Assembly (NCBI GenBank): GCA_018417955.1
Contig: JACTVC010000004.1
Location: forward strand, 124,001-188,000
Direction of reading: 5' to 3'
DNA length: 64,000 nt
DNA from: Laccaria trichodermophora
Lineage: Eukaryota; Basidiomycota; Agaricomycetes; Agaricales; Hydnangiaceae
In this document: one piece after another, positions 10,879 through 20,044 of the stretch
Numbering within the stretch: position 1 is the stretch's first letter
How the letters are laid out: each line of letters opens with the position of its first letter
Notes under the pieces: model-generated
The model's input: the letters and a program-made list of their open reading frames with translations, nothing else
Told to the model about the DNA's origin: nothing
Database searches by the model: none
Translations under genes and position numbers: made by a program

Positions 10879-12537
10879 TTATTGCTTCACCGTCATCACC
10901 TCTATCGGACCAATCTCAACAGTCGTCTCCCCTTTAACGACCTTCAACTGACTCCCATTCACCACTTCCATCGCCCTCGCCTTCATGAACCCCGCAGTAT
11001 GTGGACTAGCGTTCGAGCGCCCCATGCTACTCTTATGCTCCTCACACGTCTTGTAAAGTCCTTCCAGCGTCGTCCAAGCGCCTTTATAGCCTAACCCGCC
11101 TTTCTCCGGGGACAACCTCGCCCGAGAGTCATCGAATAGCATATGCACAGATGTTAAAGTGAACAATGACGGCTGGAAGGTGAGAAGATCGCCTTGGACT
11201 GGCGGTAATAGTTTTTGCGCGATTAGACACGGCAATGACCAAGTGGAGGTGATTAGGGTATGGCGGAGGATGTAATATCCTTCAATGAGATGGGCGAACA
11301 TCAGCATACCGGTGGGAGATACAGGTGTAAAACGGCACTCCCCATCGCACAGCGTGGAGAGGGTAGTATACACATCGCCATAAGTGGGTATCGGACCTGG
11401 GTCAGAGATATAGAACGATTGACCACCAATATCCGGATTCTTTTTTATCTGGCTGCCGGGAGACTGCAGTTCAATGAGGCGCTGTTCGTAGCAAAGATGG
11501 GCACAGGCGCAGTTTTCGACATACGAAAACGACTGCATGACGTTCGGGTTCCAAGTGGGGACTCCCCCCCTGCTGAGGTAGTAACCACACATAAAGTCCC
11601 CTCCAGGACCAAAGATGCCGTTCCCAGGACGAATGCAGCCTGTCTTGAGTACCCTCCCATTTTCAGCGGTACCCGTAGGCAGCTTATCTGCGGCTCTGAC
11701 AAGTTTTTCCGCCTCCCATTTCGAAGCAGCATAGTTGGAGAAAAAGTCCTCGTGCCGCTTGGGTATACACCTTTCATCATCTTCGTCGATCGGCTGTACA
11801 AAATGATTTGGTTCCGACTCCCAAGGCCAGAGTAAAAGGCGGGTATTGCGCAGTCCGACTGAGCCAGAAGAGGTATAGATGAGGACGGTAGCACCGACAG
11901 AACGCGCTGCGTCAATGACGTTCTGCGTTCCAGCCACATTGACCTGAATCGAGCGGTCCAAAAACATGGCGTGCCGTTCATAGAACCGAATGTTCGCCGC
12001 AGTGTGGAATATGGTGATTTCTGGCTCGGGTTCGCCGTCACTAATGAGGTGGCGGTCATCCCAAGGGGCGTTGAAGCCAGCTCCGAGTGAAACGGGGTCT
12101 GCTACGTCGATCTTGATGAACTGGACACCTCTCAAAAGGGCGTCTTTGATAGCGTAGTTATGGGGTGGGCTCAAGTCAAGCAGCCGTACGCGCTTAGGAT
12201 CCTCTCCGCGTTGCAAAAGTTGTTGCACGATCCATGAACCTAGGAAACCACCCTTCGTCGCGGTTGATTGATCATTCAAAAGCACAAAAAATTTCCATTT
12301 GCTCACCCCTCCGACAATGATGTACCTGCGTCCCGTTTTCGGCGGTAGTTGGTCCTCTATTGAGATAGGTTTTTCATTGGCCAATCGGGCTGACAAAGAG
12401 CGGACATCCTGAGGTGTGCATCGTTTTGAAAGAGAGGCGATAGATGAAGGGAGAGTCTTAAGACGTTTGTCGTTTACGTATATGTAAAATCCAAGGAGAG
12501 GGAGCAGAATGGCTGCCCATGCCAGAACTTGTCCCAT
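10879..12537 (-). CDS. Membrane-anchored extended SDR, 3-beta-HSD/sterol-4-alpha-carboxylate 3-dehydrogenase family
   Basis: I take the start at 12537 because it begins MGQVLAWAAILLPLLGFYIY, a clear N-terminal membrane anchor. Upstream in-frame sequence lacks coding character. A 54-nt intron (12253-12306, GTGAGC...GAAG) is a multiple of three, so it can be misread as coding. Its removal creates the Rossmann glycine motif GGGGFLG. Further marks are LLDLSPPH after beta-2, VDVADP, HTAANIRF, IYTSSGSVGL and the catalytic YAASKWEAEKLV (YxxxK). The length is about 534 residues. The family is 3-beta-hydroxysteroid dehydrogenase/isomerase-like NAD(P) oxidoreductases (PF01073). The substrate may be a sterol or other hydrophobic alcohol; ER location is inferred from the anchor. 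It is convergent with the coiled-coil gene. Confidence 0.85.
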   Translation of the reverse strand: MGQVLAWAAILLPLLGFYIYVNDKRLKTLPSSIASLSKRCTPQDVRSLSARLANEKPISIEDQLPPKTGRRYIIVGGVSKWKFFVLLNDQSTATKGGFLGSWIVQQLLQRGEDPKRVRLLDLSPPHNYAIKDALLRGVQFIKIDVADPVSLGAGFNAPWDDRHLISDGEPEPEITIFHTAANIRFYERHAMFLDRSIQVNVAGTQNVIDAARSVGATVLIYTSSGSVGLRNTRLLLWPWESEPNHFVQPIDEDDERCIPKRHEDFFSNYAASKWEAEKLVRAADKLPTGTAENGRVLKTGCIRPGNGIFGPGGDFMCGYYLSRGGVPTWNPNVMQSFSYVENCACAHLCYEQRLIELQSPGSQIKKNPDIGGQSFYISDPGPIPTYGDVYTTLSTLCDGECRFTPVSPTGMLMFAHLIEGYYILRHTLITSTWSLPCLIAQKLLPPVQGDLLTFQPSLFTLTSVHMLFDDSRARLSPEKGGLGYKGAWTTLEGLYKTCEEHKSSMGRSNASPHTAGFMKARAMEVVNGSQLKVVKGETTVEIGPIEVMTVKQ

Positions 12538-12924
12538 GCCTTCGGGCGTGGTCAATTCATGGTTCACGTTCAACGCTCGACCTTTTATGTTGTTACAAAT
12601 CGACTCTGAAAAAGTACAACATAAAAAAGTTGTTTTAAACATTGAAACGTTGAAACCCGGCGCATCATGGTTGATGCCAAGTTATTTTCAGCTGAGTGAG
12701 CATGTCAAAAGCATGTTCAGCTGAGCATGTTCCCTTCAAAACTTAATCAACTCCACTCAATTATACCCAATCCTTGCCCTCGAAAATACTGGGTATTCTT
12801 CTGCGATGTTTGTAAAAAAGCCCTTCAAAAACGGTCGAGCACTTGCATATCTAGGTTGTTCATTAGCATCAGCTCGGGCTCGGGCAACCAAACGGGGCCA
12901 GTACACAGTCAGCTGAGGCACAAT
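12538..12924. other. Intergenic, no gene seen
   Basis: This is the upstream region of the SDR gene. It contains short direct repeats of an AGCTGAG(C/T)ATGTT type near 12,690-12,730. I found no coding evidence. Confidence 0.4.
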
Positions 12925-12929
12925 CCTAG
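12925..12929. repeat. Target-site duplication CCTAG (left)
   Basis: The five bases CCTAG directly before the left LTR are repeated at 17981-17985 directly after the right LTR, as expected of a Ty1/copia integration. Confidence 0.9.
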
Positions 12930-13230
12930 TGTTGGGATAAGACCGTAAGTAAGAGCTCAGGCGGTTACACGTATGGGTAAACGACTGTATAAGTCAATCT
13001 CTACCTGTTGGGATAAGACCGTAAGTAAGAGCTAAGGTAGAGATAAGTAAGTAATGTATCAGAAGAAATATAAGTAAAGGAATACACACCTCAGGCGGTT
13101 ACACGTATGGGTAAACGACTGAGGTGCGAAGTACGGAAAGGAGCGAGAAAATTGTATATACGGAAGTAAAAGACGGTGTCAGTAAATAGGAGTAAAGAGA
13201 GAACGTAGCGTAGGTTTCTGAACCTCAACA
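12930..13230 (-). repeat. 3' LTR of copia element
   Basis: This is a 301-bp LTR starting TGTTGGGA and ending CTCAACA on the plus strand, so it has the TG..CA ends of LTRs. It is base-for-base identical to 17680-17980. Inside it two motifs each occur twice: GTTGGGATAAGACCG-type blocks at 12931 and 13007, and TCAGGCGGTTACACG-type blocks (31 nt) at 12957 and 13091. Confidence 0.95.
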
Positions 13231-13240
13231 CTCCCCCTGA
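13231..13240 (-). other. Polypurine tract of copia element
   Basis: Read on the minus strand, the bases immediately before the 3' LTR are TCAGGGGGAG. This is a purine-rich tract suited to priming plus-strand DNA synthesis. Confidence 0.6.
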
Positions 13241-13251
13241 AACCGTAGCTC

Positions 13252-16200
13252 CTAAATATCGATGAATTCCATTCCCATAAGTTTGATGAGGTACTCCAAC
13301 GTTGGTCGAGAGAGAGATTTTGTGAAGATGTCGGCAACGTTCTCGGATGTGTCGATTGGGACAACAATGATATCCTCGAGGTTAACGGCCTCACGAATCC
13401 AGTGGGTCTTGACATCGACATGTTTGATTTTGGTATGACCACCAGAGTTTTTAGAGAGAGCGACGGCAGCGTCGTTATCGCAGTAGATGGTGATGGGGAG
13501 GTCGAAATATTGATCAATTTCGTAGAACCAAGCGCATACCCATTTAGCTTGTTTCCCAGCTTCAAAAACGCCCACATATTCGGCCTCTCCAGTAGAGGTA
13601 CTGACACGCCTCTGAGTTTTCGCTTTCCAGCTGACTGGGCCTCCAGAAGATATAAAGACGAACCCAGCGGATGATTTTCGACTGTCGGATTCGTCGGCAT
13701 ATGATGAATCAGAATATCCGAAGGGTTTGATAACCCCATCCTTCCGGTAGGTGATCACGAGGTTACTGGTTGTTTTGAGGTACGCAAGGAGGTGTTGAAC
13801 GAGTTTCCAGTGCATTGGTCGAGGATCGGATGCATAACGCATTAGTACCATGACAGAGAATGCAATGTCAGGTCGAGTCCCATTGGCAATGTGGTTAAGC
13901 ATTCCCAACGCGCTCCTATAGTCCTTATCGCGCATAAATTCAGAGTCGGGAGGAGGAATAGGTGTAGGCTGTGATTCGACGAGAGTGATGCCTGGAGGGA
14001 GGGGCGTATACTTTGGGTTAGCGTTCTCCATTCCGAAAGTAGCCAAGGCCTTCATGATGAGCGGCTTTTGATGAATAGATATGTCGCCGGAAGGGTGGTT
14101 GACGATCGACATGCCAAGGACTTTATTAGTTGTGCCTAGATCGGTGATTTCGAATTTTGCTGCAAGTTCTCGTTTTGCCCTTTCCATTGCGGCAACTGAG
14201 GAAGATCCTGCAGATACGTCGTCGGTGTAGGTTGACGAAATGGTGTATCCCTCGGTAGTATGTTGGATCCGTACACATGGGTCCGCTCGAGATTGGCGGT
14301 GACCGAGTTCAGTAAATGTTTTGTTGAGTAGACGAAACCAGTTATTGGCGCCGTCCATGGTTCCGTATATCGTAAAGTTCATGAGTAGAACAGTGTCGAT
14401 GTTGGGGATTTTGTAGTGGTTTTCGAAACCCTGTGGAATTTCAAGATAGTTAACTCCCTGGGGTTTGGAGTTGAGGTACGCTCCAACGAAATCGATAAGC
14501 CAGAAATGGAGCTTCAAACTCGCAATGAGCGCAAACAGCATCCGAACTGACTCATACCTGGCAACCGCGGCAAAGGACTCATAGTAATTTTCTCCAAGCT
14601 TCTGGGAAAAACCTTTGACTACCCCACGGGCACGTCGTCTGATGAGACTTCCTTGTCCATCAACTTTTAGATCATATACCCACTTCCCTTTGATGGTTTT
14701 TACACCAGGGGGCCGGGGAACTGCAGTAACCACCCCACGCTCGTCCCATCGAGCGATTTCCCTTTCCATGGCCGGGAACCATAGGTGACGTCGACATAAA
14801 TCAAACGCCTCTTCGAATGTCATCGGGACAAGACGATTTAGTGGTTCTGGAGGGAAAGCGGCATTTAACGCAGTGTGCGTAGAGTCGTCTTCATCGGTGT
14901 CTTCCAAAATAGGAATTGAAGCGTCATCTTCTTCAGGTGGAGTTCCACTCTTAGCCGCAATTCTTGCTGATTGGCGTGATGCAGGGGGATAAACGATTCT
15001 GGGACGAGGGACATGTTTTTGAGGTTGGATAGTAGTATCTGAAGCAATTGGGTTGGCAGGGACGGCGGGAGGAATAATCGGGTCGTCTATAGTAGAGGTA
15101 GGCTCAAGAAGGAAATCATAGTTATTGTCGCTGTCGTCCTGGTGGAAGTACTCCCCCTCAGTTGTGAGGGTGCGGTGTCCAAGACCTTCCTCAAACTTGA
15201 CATTTCGGGAGCGGATGATCTGGCCCGTCTCTGGGATCAAGATCCGGTAAACGCCTCGGCCCTCGATTCCGATCATTCTGCCCTTTTGCCCCCGCGCGGC
15301 TAATTTGCTTCCGCCCTTCTCAAAGGGGATGTGCACATATGCGATGCAACCCCAGACTCTGATATGTCCCACATCCTGTCTCTTCGCCGTCCACGTCTCT
15401 TCAGGGATTGTACCTGGATGTCGACTTGATGGCAACCGATTTTCAACGTAGTCAGCGAAAGCCCATGCCTCGGCCCACCATTTTGCCGATAAACCAGCGT
15501 CGATGAGCATTACTCGGACTGCACCAGTGGTAATTCCGATAGAGCGTTCAGCAGTCCCATTCGATGAAGATGAGTATGGAGCTGTTGGGACCATGATTAG
15601 GCCTGTCTCACGAAAGTATTCTGCCCACAGATTGCTCTTGAATTCCGGGGCGTTGTCAACTCTGACAAAAACCATGTGCATATCGGTGATCTTTTCACTT
15701 TCACCCCGATAGGTTTTCAACGCGGTCAGAGTCGTCTCGGATAAACGGTTGGCGAGGAAGTAGGTTTTTCGGTGGGCTGATCCGCTATCATGGAATTTCA
15801 TTCCATATAGTGATCCGCCATGAGATTTGACTCGAGACGGTCCCCAGATGTCGATATTGGTGAGTCTCAGTATTTTGTTTTCGACTTGGACATCGTCGTC
15901 GTATGGGCGTCGTTTCTGATTCCCGAGAATGCAGTCCTCACATTGTCCAATCACGTCCTTGGATGTAATTTCAAGGCCGTCGACGAGTTTCAAAGCTTGT
16001 TTCACCCTAGTGACCCCGAAATGGGCGAATCGGCGATGCCATGTAGCAAGGTCAGTAGGACTCCGAAGGGATTGGGCTGTGAGGGCGGTCGGGATGGTCA
16101 TTGAGAAGGATCCGTTTACAAGGTATAGTCCATTCTTGAGAACTCCACCGAAAATCTCTGATTTTCCTTTATAGAAACGGACCTTTTGATCTCCGAATAC

Positions 16201-17592
16201 AGCATGCCATCCTGCGACGTCCATTTTGCTGATGGATAACAGGTTGGCGGTGATGTCTGGTGCGTGAAGGGCATCACGGAACGTTAAGGTATTTTCAACG
16301 TTATTGAAAACCACTTTGATTTCAACATCGCCCACCCCCAGAATCGAAAAACTGGCGCCTTCCTTCGATGACTGACCAGCCATCTTTTCCAAAGTCTTAT
16401 AGGTCTTGAAGACGTCATGGTTTTTGAAGAAATGCGTGGTACATCCAGAATCCGCGAATGAGCACGACGAGATGGAGGGTAAGATTTTGCTAGCAGCTAA
16501 AGCAACCTTCTGAAGAACTGACTCGTTCTCCTCCAATAGTTTATTGACCTCGTCACTGAGGGTAGCCGATAACGCGAAATGTCCGCCGGCGTTTACTGCA
16601 CCATCGATGGTCGACGACGATGAAGCAAAATTTGCTATAGGGGAAGCGGTCCGTTTTCCTTTCCACCACGCTGGGTATTGACCCTGCTTTCCGCCACCCA
16701 TTTGGAAACAGTCATTGATCAAGTGGCCAGTCTTTCCACATGTAGGGTTGGCGCATACGAGGTGGGATTTATTTGGGTTAGACGAACCCCCAGGTCTCAC
16801 TCGGAGGCCATGAACTTCAGCCTGGAGAGCATGGACAGTCGCCTCTAGCGCTTTAACAGAGTCGAAGGCGGGGGTAGCGGTTGTTTTGGTTGTCTCAGAT
16901 GCTCGGTTAGCAAGACGTTCCCCATGGGAGGTGAGTTTCATGATAATTTCGCTCAGATCCTCCTTATCGTATAGATTCGATATAATGGGGTCCCAGGACT
17001 CGGGGAAAGAGTCGAGGAGTTTTGTGATGAAGCGTACATCGGTGATTTCAGCACCGGCATCGTTAGCGGATTTTCGCAGTGCGCGCATTTTCTCGATATG
17101 GCCGTTTTCTCCTGCAACTTTCATTCCCTCTTCGAATTTGCAGTTTGCTAATGCCCTTTCCCTCATATTCCTAGCCCTATCACTTGCGCCACCATACTGC
17201 TTGGCTAGCAGGGTCCAAGCCTCATGCGCTTTCCCATTTGGGTTAACTCCTGATCCAGCAATATCTATCAGATTGATCAAGATCGACGACATCGCGGAGC
17301 TCTCGCGGAGTTCGTACTCGAGCGCTAATGGAGTTGTGGAGAGTGCAGGGGTAGGACCTGATGGTTTATCGGCGACAGGCGCGGGTGATGATGTTTTCGG
17401 TTCAGTGGATGGGTTTTCTTCGTCTAGTACCTCCTGGGGGACGACGATTTTGTTCTCCCAGTATTTAAGGTATCCTCGGGGTTTCCCATGAGCAATCATA
17501 AGTGTTTTCCAGCTCGCGAAGTTCTCATATCCACGGCAGCGTTGATCCTCGGGCAAGGAGAAAGGGATCGATGTATTGTGACTTCCAGACAT
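13252..17592 (-). CDS. Copia gag-pol polyprotein (Gag, protease, integrase, reverse transcriptase, RNase H)
   Basis: A single frame of 1,446 residues starts MSGSHNTSIPF. The domains come in copia order. Gag has a CCHC zinc knuckle (CANPTCGKTGHLINDC, about residue 285). The aspartic protease reads FADSGCTTHFF (about 380). The integrase has its HHCC zinc finger (HRRFAHFG...CEDCILGNQKR) followed by a DDE core (TNIDIWGP, NAPEF, SSNGTAERSIG). Reverse transcriptase includes FVGAYLNSKP and the active-site YTDD block (YTDDVSAG; many relatives have YVDD). RNase H (SDSSYADES, STGEAEYVG, CDNDAAV) ends with NVADIFTKSL. There are no stops or frameshifts. It follows the single-frame Ty1/copia plan found in many fungi. 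Confidence 0.97.
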   Translation of the reverse strand: MSGSHNTSIPFSLPEDQRCRGYENFASWKTLMIAHGKPRGYLKYWENKIVVPQEVLDEENPSTEPKTSSPAPVADKPSGPTPALSTTPLALEYELRESSAMSSILINLIDIAGSGVNPNGKAHEAWTLLAKQYGGASDRARNMRERALANCKFEEGMKVAGENGHIEKMRALRKSANDAGAEITDVRFITKLLDSFPESWDPIISNLYDKEDLSEIIMKLTSHGERLANRASETTKTTATPAFDSVKALEATVHALQAEVHGLRVRPGGSSNPNKSHLVCANPTCGKTGHLINDCFQMGGGKQGQYPAWWKGKRTASPIANFASSSSTIDGAVNAGGHFALSATLSDEVNKLLEENESVLQKVALAASKILPSISSCSFADSGCTTHFFKNHDVFKTYKTLEKMAGQSSKEGASFSILGVGDVEIKVVFNNVENTLTFRDALHAPDITANLLSISKMDVAGWHAVFGDQKVRFYKGKSEIFGGVLKNGLYLVNGSFSMTIPTALTAQSLRSPTDLATWHRRFAHFGVTRVKQALKLVDGLEITSKDVIGQCEDCILGNQKRRPYDDDVQVENKILRLTNIDIWGPSRVKSHGGSLYGMKFHDSGSAHRKTYFLANRLSETTLTALKTYRGESEKITDMHMVFVRVDNAPEFKSNLWAEYFRETGLIMVPTAPYSSSSNGTAERSIGITTGAVRVMLIDAGLSAKWWAEAWAFADYVENRLPSSRHPGTIPEETWTAKRQDVGHIRVWGCIAYVHIPFEKGGSKLAARGQKGRMIGIEGRGVYRILIPETGQIIRSRNVKFEEGLGHRTLTTEGEYFHQDDSDNNYDFLLEPTSTIDDPIIPPAVPANPIASDTTIQPQKHVPRPRIVYPPASRQSARIAAKSGTPPEEDDASIPILEDTDEDDSTHTALNAAFPPEPLNRLVPMTFEEAFDLCRRHLWFPAMEREIARWDERGVVTAVPRPPGVKTIKGKWVYDLKVDGQGSLIRRRARGVVKGFSQKLGENYYESFAAVARYESVRMLFALIASLKLHFWLIDFVGAYLNSKPQGVNYLEIPQGFENHYKIPNIDTVLLMNFTIYGTMDGANNWFRLLNKTFTELGHRQSRADPCVRIQHTTEGYTISSTYTDDVSAGSSSVAAMERAKRELAAKFEITDLGTTNKVLGMSIVNHPSGDISIHQKPLIMKALATFGMENANPKYTPLPPGITLVESQPTPIPPPDSEFMRDKDYRSALGMLNHIANGTRPDIAFSVMVLMRYASDPRPMHWKLVQHLLAYLKTTSNLVITYRKDGVIKPFGYSDSSYADESDSRKSSAGFVFISSGGPVSWKAKTQRRVSTSTGEAEYVGVFEAGKQAKWVCAWFYEIDQYFDLPITIYCDNDAAVALSKNSGGHTKIKHVDVKTHWIREAVNLEDIIVVPIDTSENVADIFTKSLSRPTLEYLIKLMGMEFIDI

Positions 17593-17665
17593 GGTAATAA
17601 GTCTTGTATTGGGTCGATAGGGGATATGTGTGTAACCGGTATTCTTCTGAAGATTTAGGAGCGAG

Positions 17666-17679
17666 CGGGGCCCATAACC
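17666..17679 (-). other. Putative primer binding site of copia element
   Basis: Read on the minus strand, the sequence just after the 5' LTR is GGTTATGGGCCCC. Its complement contains GGGCCCATAACC, close to the anticodon arm (with CAU) of initiator tRNA-Met. Priming by a half-tRNA-iMet, as known for Drosophila copia, is therefore plausible. This is inference from memory of that tRNA region. Confidence 0.45.
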
Positions 17680-17980
17680 TGTTGGGATAAGACCGTAAGT
17701 AAGAGCTCAGGCGGTTACACGTATGGGTAAACGACTGTATAAGTCAATCTCTACCTGTTGGGATAAGACCGTAAGTAAGAGCTAAGGTAGAGATAAGTAA
17801 GTAATGTATCAGAAGAAATATAAGTAAAGGAATACACACCTCAGGCGGTTACACGTATGGGTAAACGACTGAGGTGCGAAGTACGGAAAGGAGCGAGAAA
17901 ATTGTATATACGGAAGTAAAAGACGGTGTCAGTAAATAGGAGTAAAGAGAGAACGTAGCGTAGGTTTCTGAACCTCAACA
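17680..17980 (-). repeat. 5' LTR of copia element
   Basis: This 301-bp LTR is identical to 12930-13230. The element promoter should lie here, reading toward lower coordinates. The right target duplication CCTAG follows at 17981-17985. Confidence 0.95.
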
Positions 17981-18232
17981 CCTAGGTTCAACGAAGAGTG
18001 AGAAACGTTGTCGGCGGCCGCGCTGGCTATTCACGAATAGCACCGAAAGAGACGACGTCGTATATAGAAGCATCCAACTACAAGCCGTAGAGGTATAGAG
18101 ATCTACGATAAGATGCGTGCACTTCAGAACCCTGGCAGAAGCAAGGAAGTGAATGATAAAGATATGTCACAAGGTACAGCGAACCGAACTCACAGGAAGA
18201 GAGCCACTAGGGAGCAAGAAAAACGATGAAAT

Positions 18233-19706
18233 TCATGAAGGCGGAGGGGGTGGAGGCTCGTCTCTGGGTTGAGTGGCTCCTTGGGCGTAGGCTGCGTAGT
18301 ACTGTGCATATTGTTGTTGTTGACTCGCTTGCCATTCTTTAAATTCGGCAGAATTGACATCGTACCCGTATGCAGCCCTATCGCGAATTAAGTACGTGAA
18401 ATGACGTTGCTGCGACAATACTCACCAGTAGGACGCATAAGCTTCGGTATCGGATGGTGCAGGCGGTCCAGCTGCGTATTGGGCTGCGTCGCCACCTGGT
18501 GGAGAAGGACCTTCTCCCGGTGGTGGTGGAGGTGCTGGCGCGGATGGTGGGGGTGGAGCGTATCCCTGCAATAATTCGTTAGAAAATGAGAGGAGATTGA
18601 CCCAAGTACGCGTCTACTCACTCCCATCGCACTGTATGCCGCGTATTGCGCTTGCGCTTGATGCAATTCCATTTGTTGTTGTTGCACCTGTACTGCAACT
18701 TTTGCGTGCTCTTGCCTTACGACTATCAGGAGATCATCCGTCAAAACTTTGGCTCTTGCAACTTGGCCTTCCTCAGGACCACTAAAACAATATTGAGTGA
18801 GACCCTCGTCCTTCATGTGACGACAAACGTTATATGGATGTAGAGAGGAACTGGTTCTTCTTGACCTGTCTACACAAAAAAAGTGAAAACATTGGGTCAT
18901 CAGTCGAGGGAAGGAAATACCTCTTGGTCGATGAATCCAGATCCGATTCCTTTTATTTGTACGCGAGTACTCGTTTCCGATTGGATGTACTTGACGAAAG
19001 AGCCCTGCACAAAGTGTTCTTATATCTGTCATACAGCGAAGAAGTCACTCACCGACGGTCCGACCACCTTTGCCCTTACATTGAAATTGCGGATAGACTC
19101 CAGAGCCACTGGAAGTTTCTCCTCTGGCCATTTTCGCTAAAACAACGTCAGTAATGAGTCCTCTTGAAAAGATCTTAACAATACACACCTTTTCTCTCTG
19201 TCGATCACCCTTCTCCACCAACGAACCCATATCGATCGCAATCAACTCGTTCACTTTGTCAATCGCGGCCTGAAGTATCTCCTTCGTGCTCGCAGAGATA
19301 TGGATATACAGAGGTGGGTCTTTCTCCGTAGCTTTGCTACGATCCGGGTACCACACACCCCTCGTACCGACCGATGCGCCTGTTTCGTCATGAATCTGCA
19401 ACAATTTTAGCCTCATTCCTTGACGCAAAAAGTAAAACGCACCTGTTCTTGAGTCGACCCCCTCGTCAACAGATACCGATTCCGTACGTCGTTGATATCA
19501 ATGTTGTGGGTGAACTCTGCATCGTGTAGATCCCTCGGCAGACCTCCAGCGCTCAGCTCTCCATTGGCGAACTGGGCCGCTATTTTTGCGGCAATGGCTG
19601 CTGCAGCCGCTGCGGCCTCCGATGCCGTCCTTCCTTCATCCGTCTTTTTAGCGACGGTGCCCTCTTCTGCCGACGCTGGTTGATCCCACTTGCTCCTTGA
19701 CGCCAT
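18233..19706 (-). CDS. KH-domain splicing protein, KHDC4/BLOM7-like
   Basis: It starts MASRSKWDQPASAEEG and continues with an Ala-rich stretch, then FTHNIDINDVRNRYLLTRG. The first KH region reads IHDETGASVGTRGVWYPDRS, PPLYIHISA and ILQAAIDKVNELI. A second block (ESIRNFNVRAKVVGPS on a separate exon near 19,055-19,130) is followed by PEEGQVARAKVLTDDLLIVV. The C-terminal third is Gln/Ala/Tyr-rich (QQQMELHQAQAQYAAY) with proline runs (PPPPS end at 18233) and a repeated AAYGYDVNSAEFKEWQ segment. This order matches human KHDC4 (BLOM7-alpha), an hnRNP-K-type KH protein linked to pre-mRNA splicing. Five or more short introns split the gene; exon edges were not all fixed. A nuclear RNA-binding role is inferred from the family. 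Confidence 0.85.
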
Positions 19707-20044
19707 CCTAGTATTATGGCTAGGTTTTTATTGTAGAGTGGAGGTGTTGTTTTAGATGGAAGCGTGATCTTACTTGTGACATCACGATCACATGTATCTA
19801 TCTCCCGCCAAGCATGCAATACCGCTTCGAGATGCTCACCCATCATCCCTCCTTGACATTGGCAACGCAGCGCGTCAAAACAATGCAACAAATCTCTTCC
19901 GAAATGTCTGGCTCGAACCAACCAACTGGGGGGCAACTAACTAAGCAACAATCGGTCCATTTCTATGAAGGCATCCTCAGAACTGCGCTCAAGCGTCCCT
20001 ATTTTTAGGTTTTGGAAGTTGCCCCAGTTCTCCTTTGTGAGGAT

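Larger units (their letters stand above)
12930..17980 (-). mobile_element. Complete Ty1/copia LTR retrotransposon, minus orientation
   Basis: This 5,051-bp element is bounded by identical 301-bp LTRs and a CCTAG target duplication. It carries one uninterrupted gag-pol reading frame. A purine tract lies against the 3' LTR (13231-13240) and a primer-binding-site candidate lies just inside the 5' LTR. Identical LTRs and an intact frame argue for very recent insertion and possible present-day activity. It landed between the SDR gene and the KH-domain gene and breaks no visible coding region. Confidence 0.97.

Noticed and set aside
10910..11100. Plus-strand open frames over the SDR gene
   Set aside because: They are antisense to a well-supported dehydrogenase and carry no motif.
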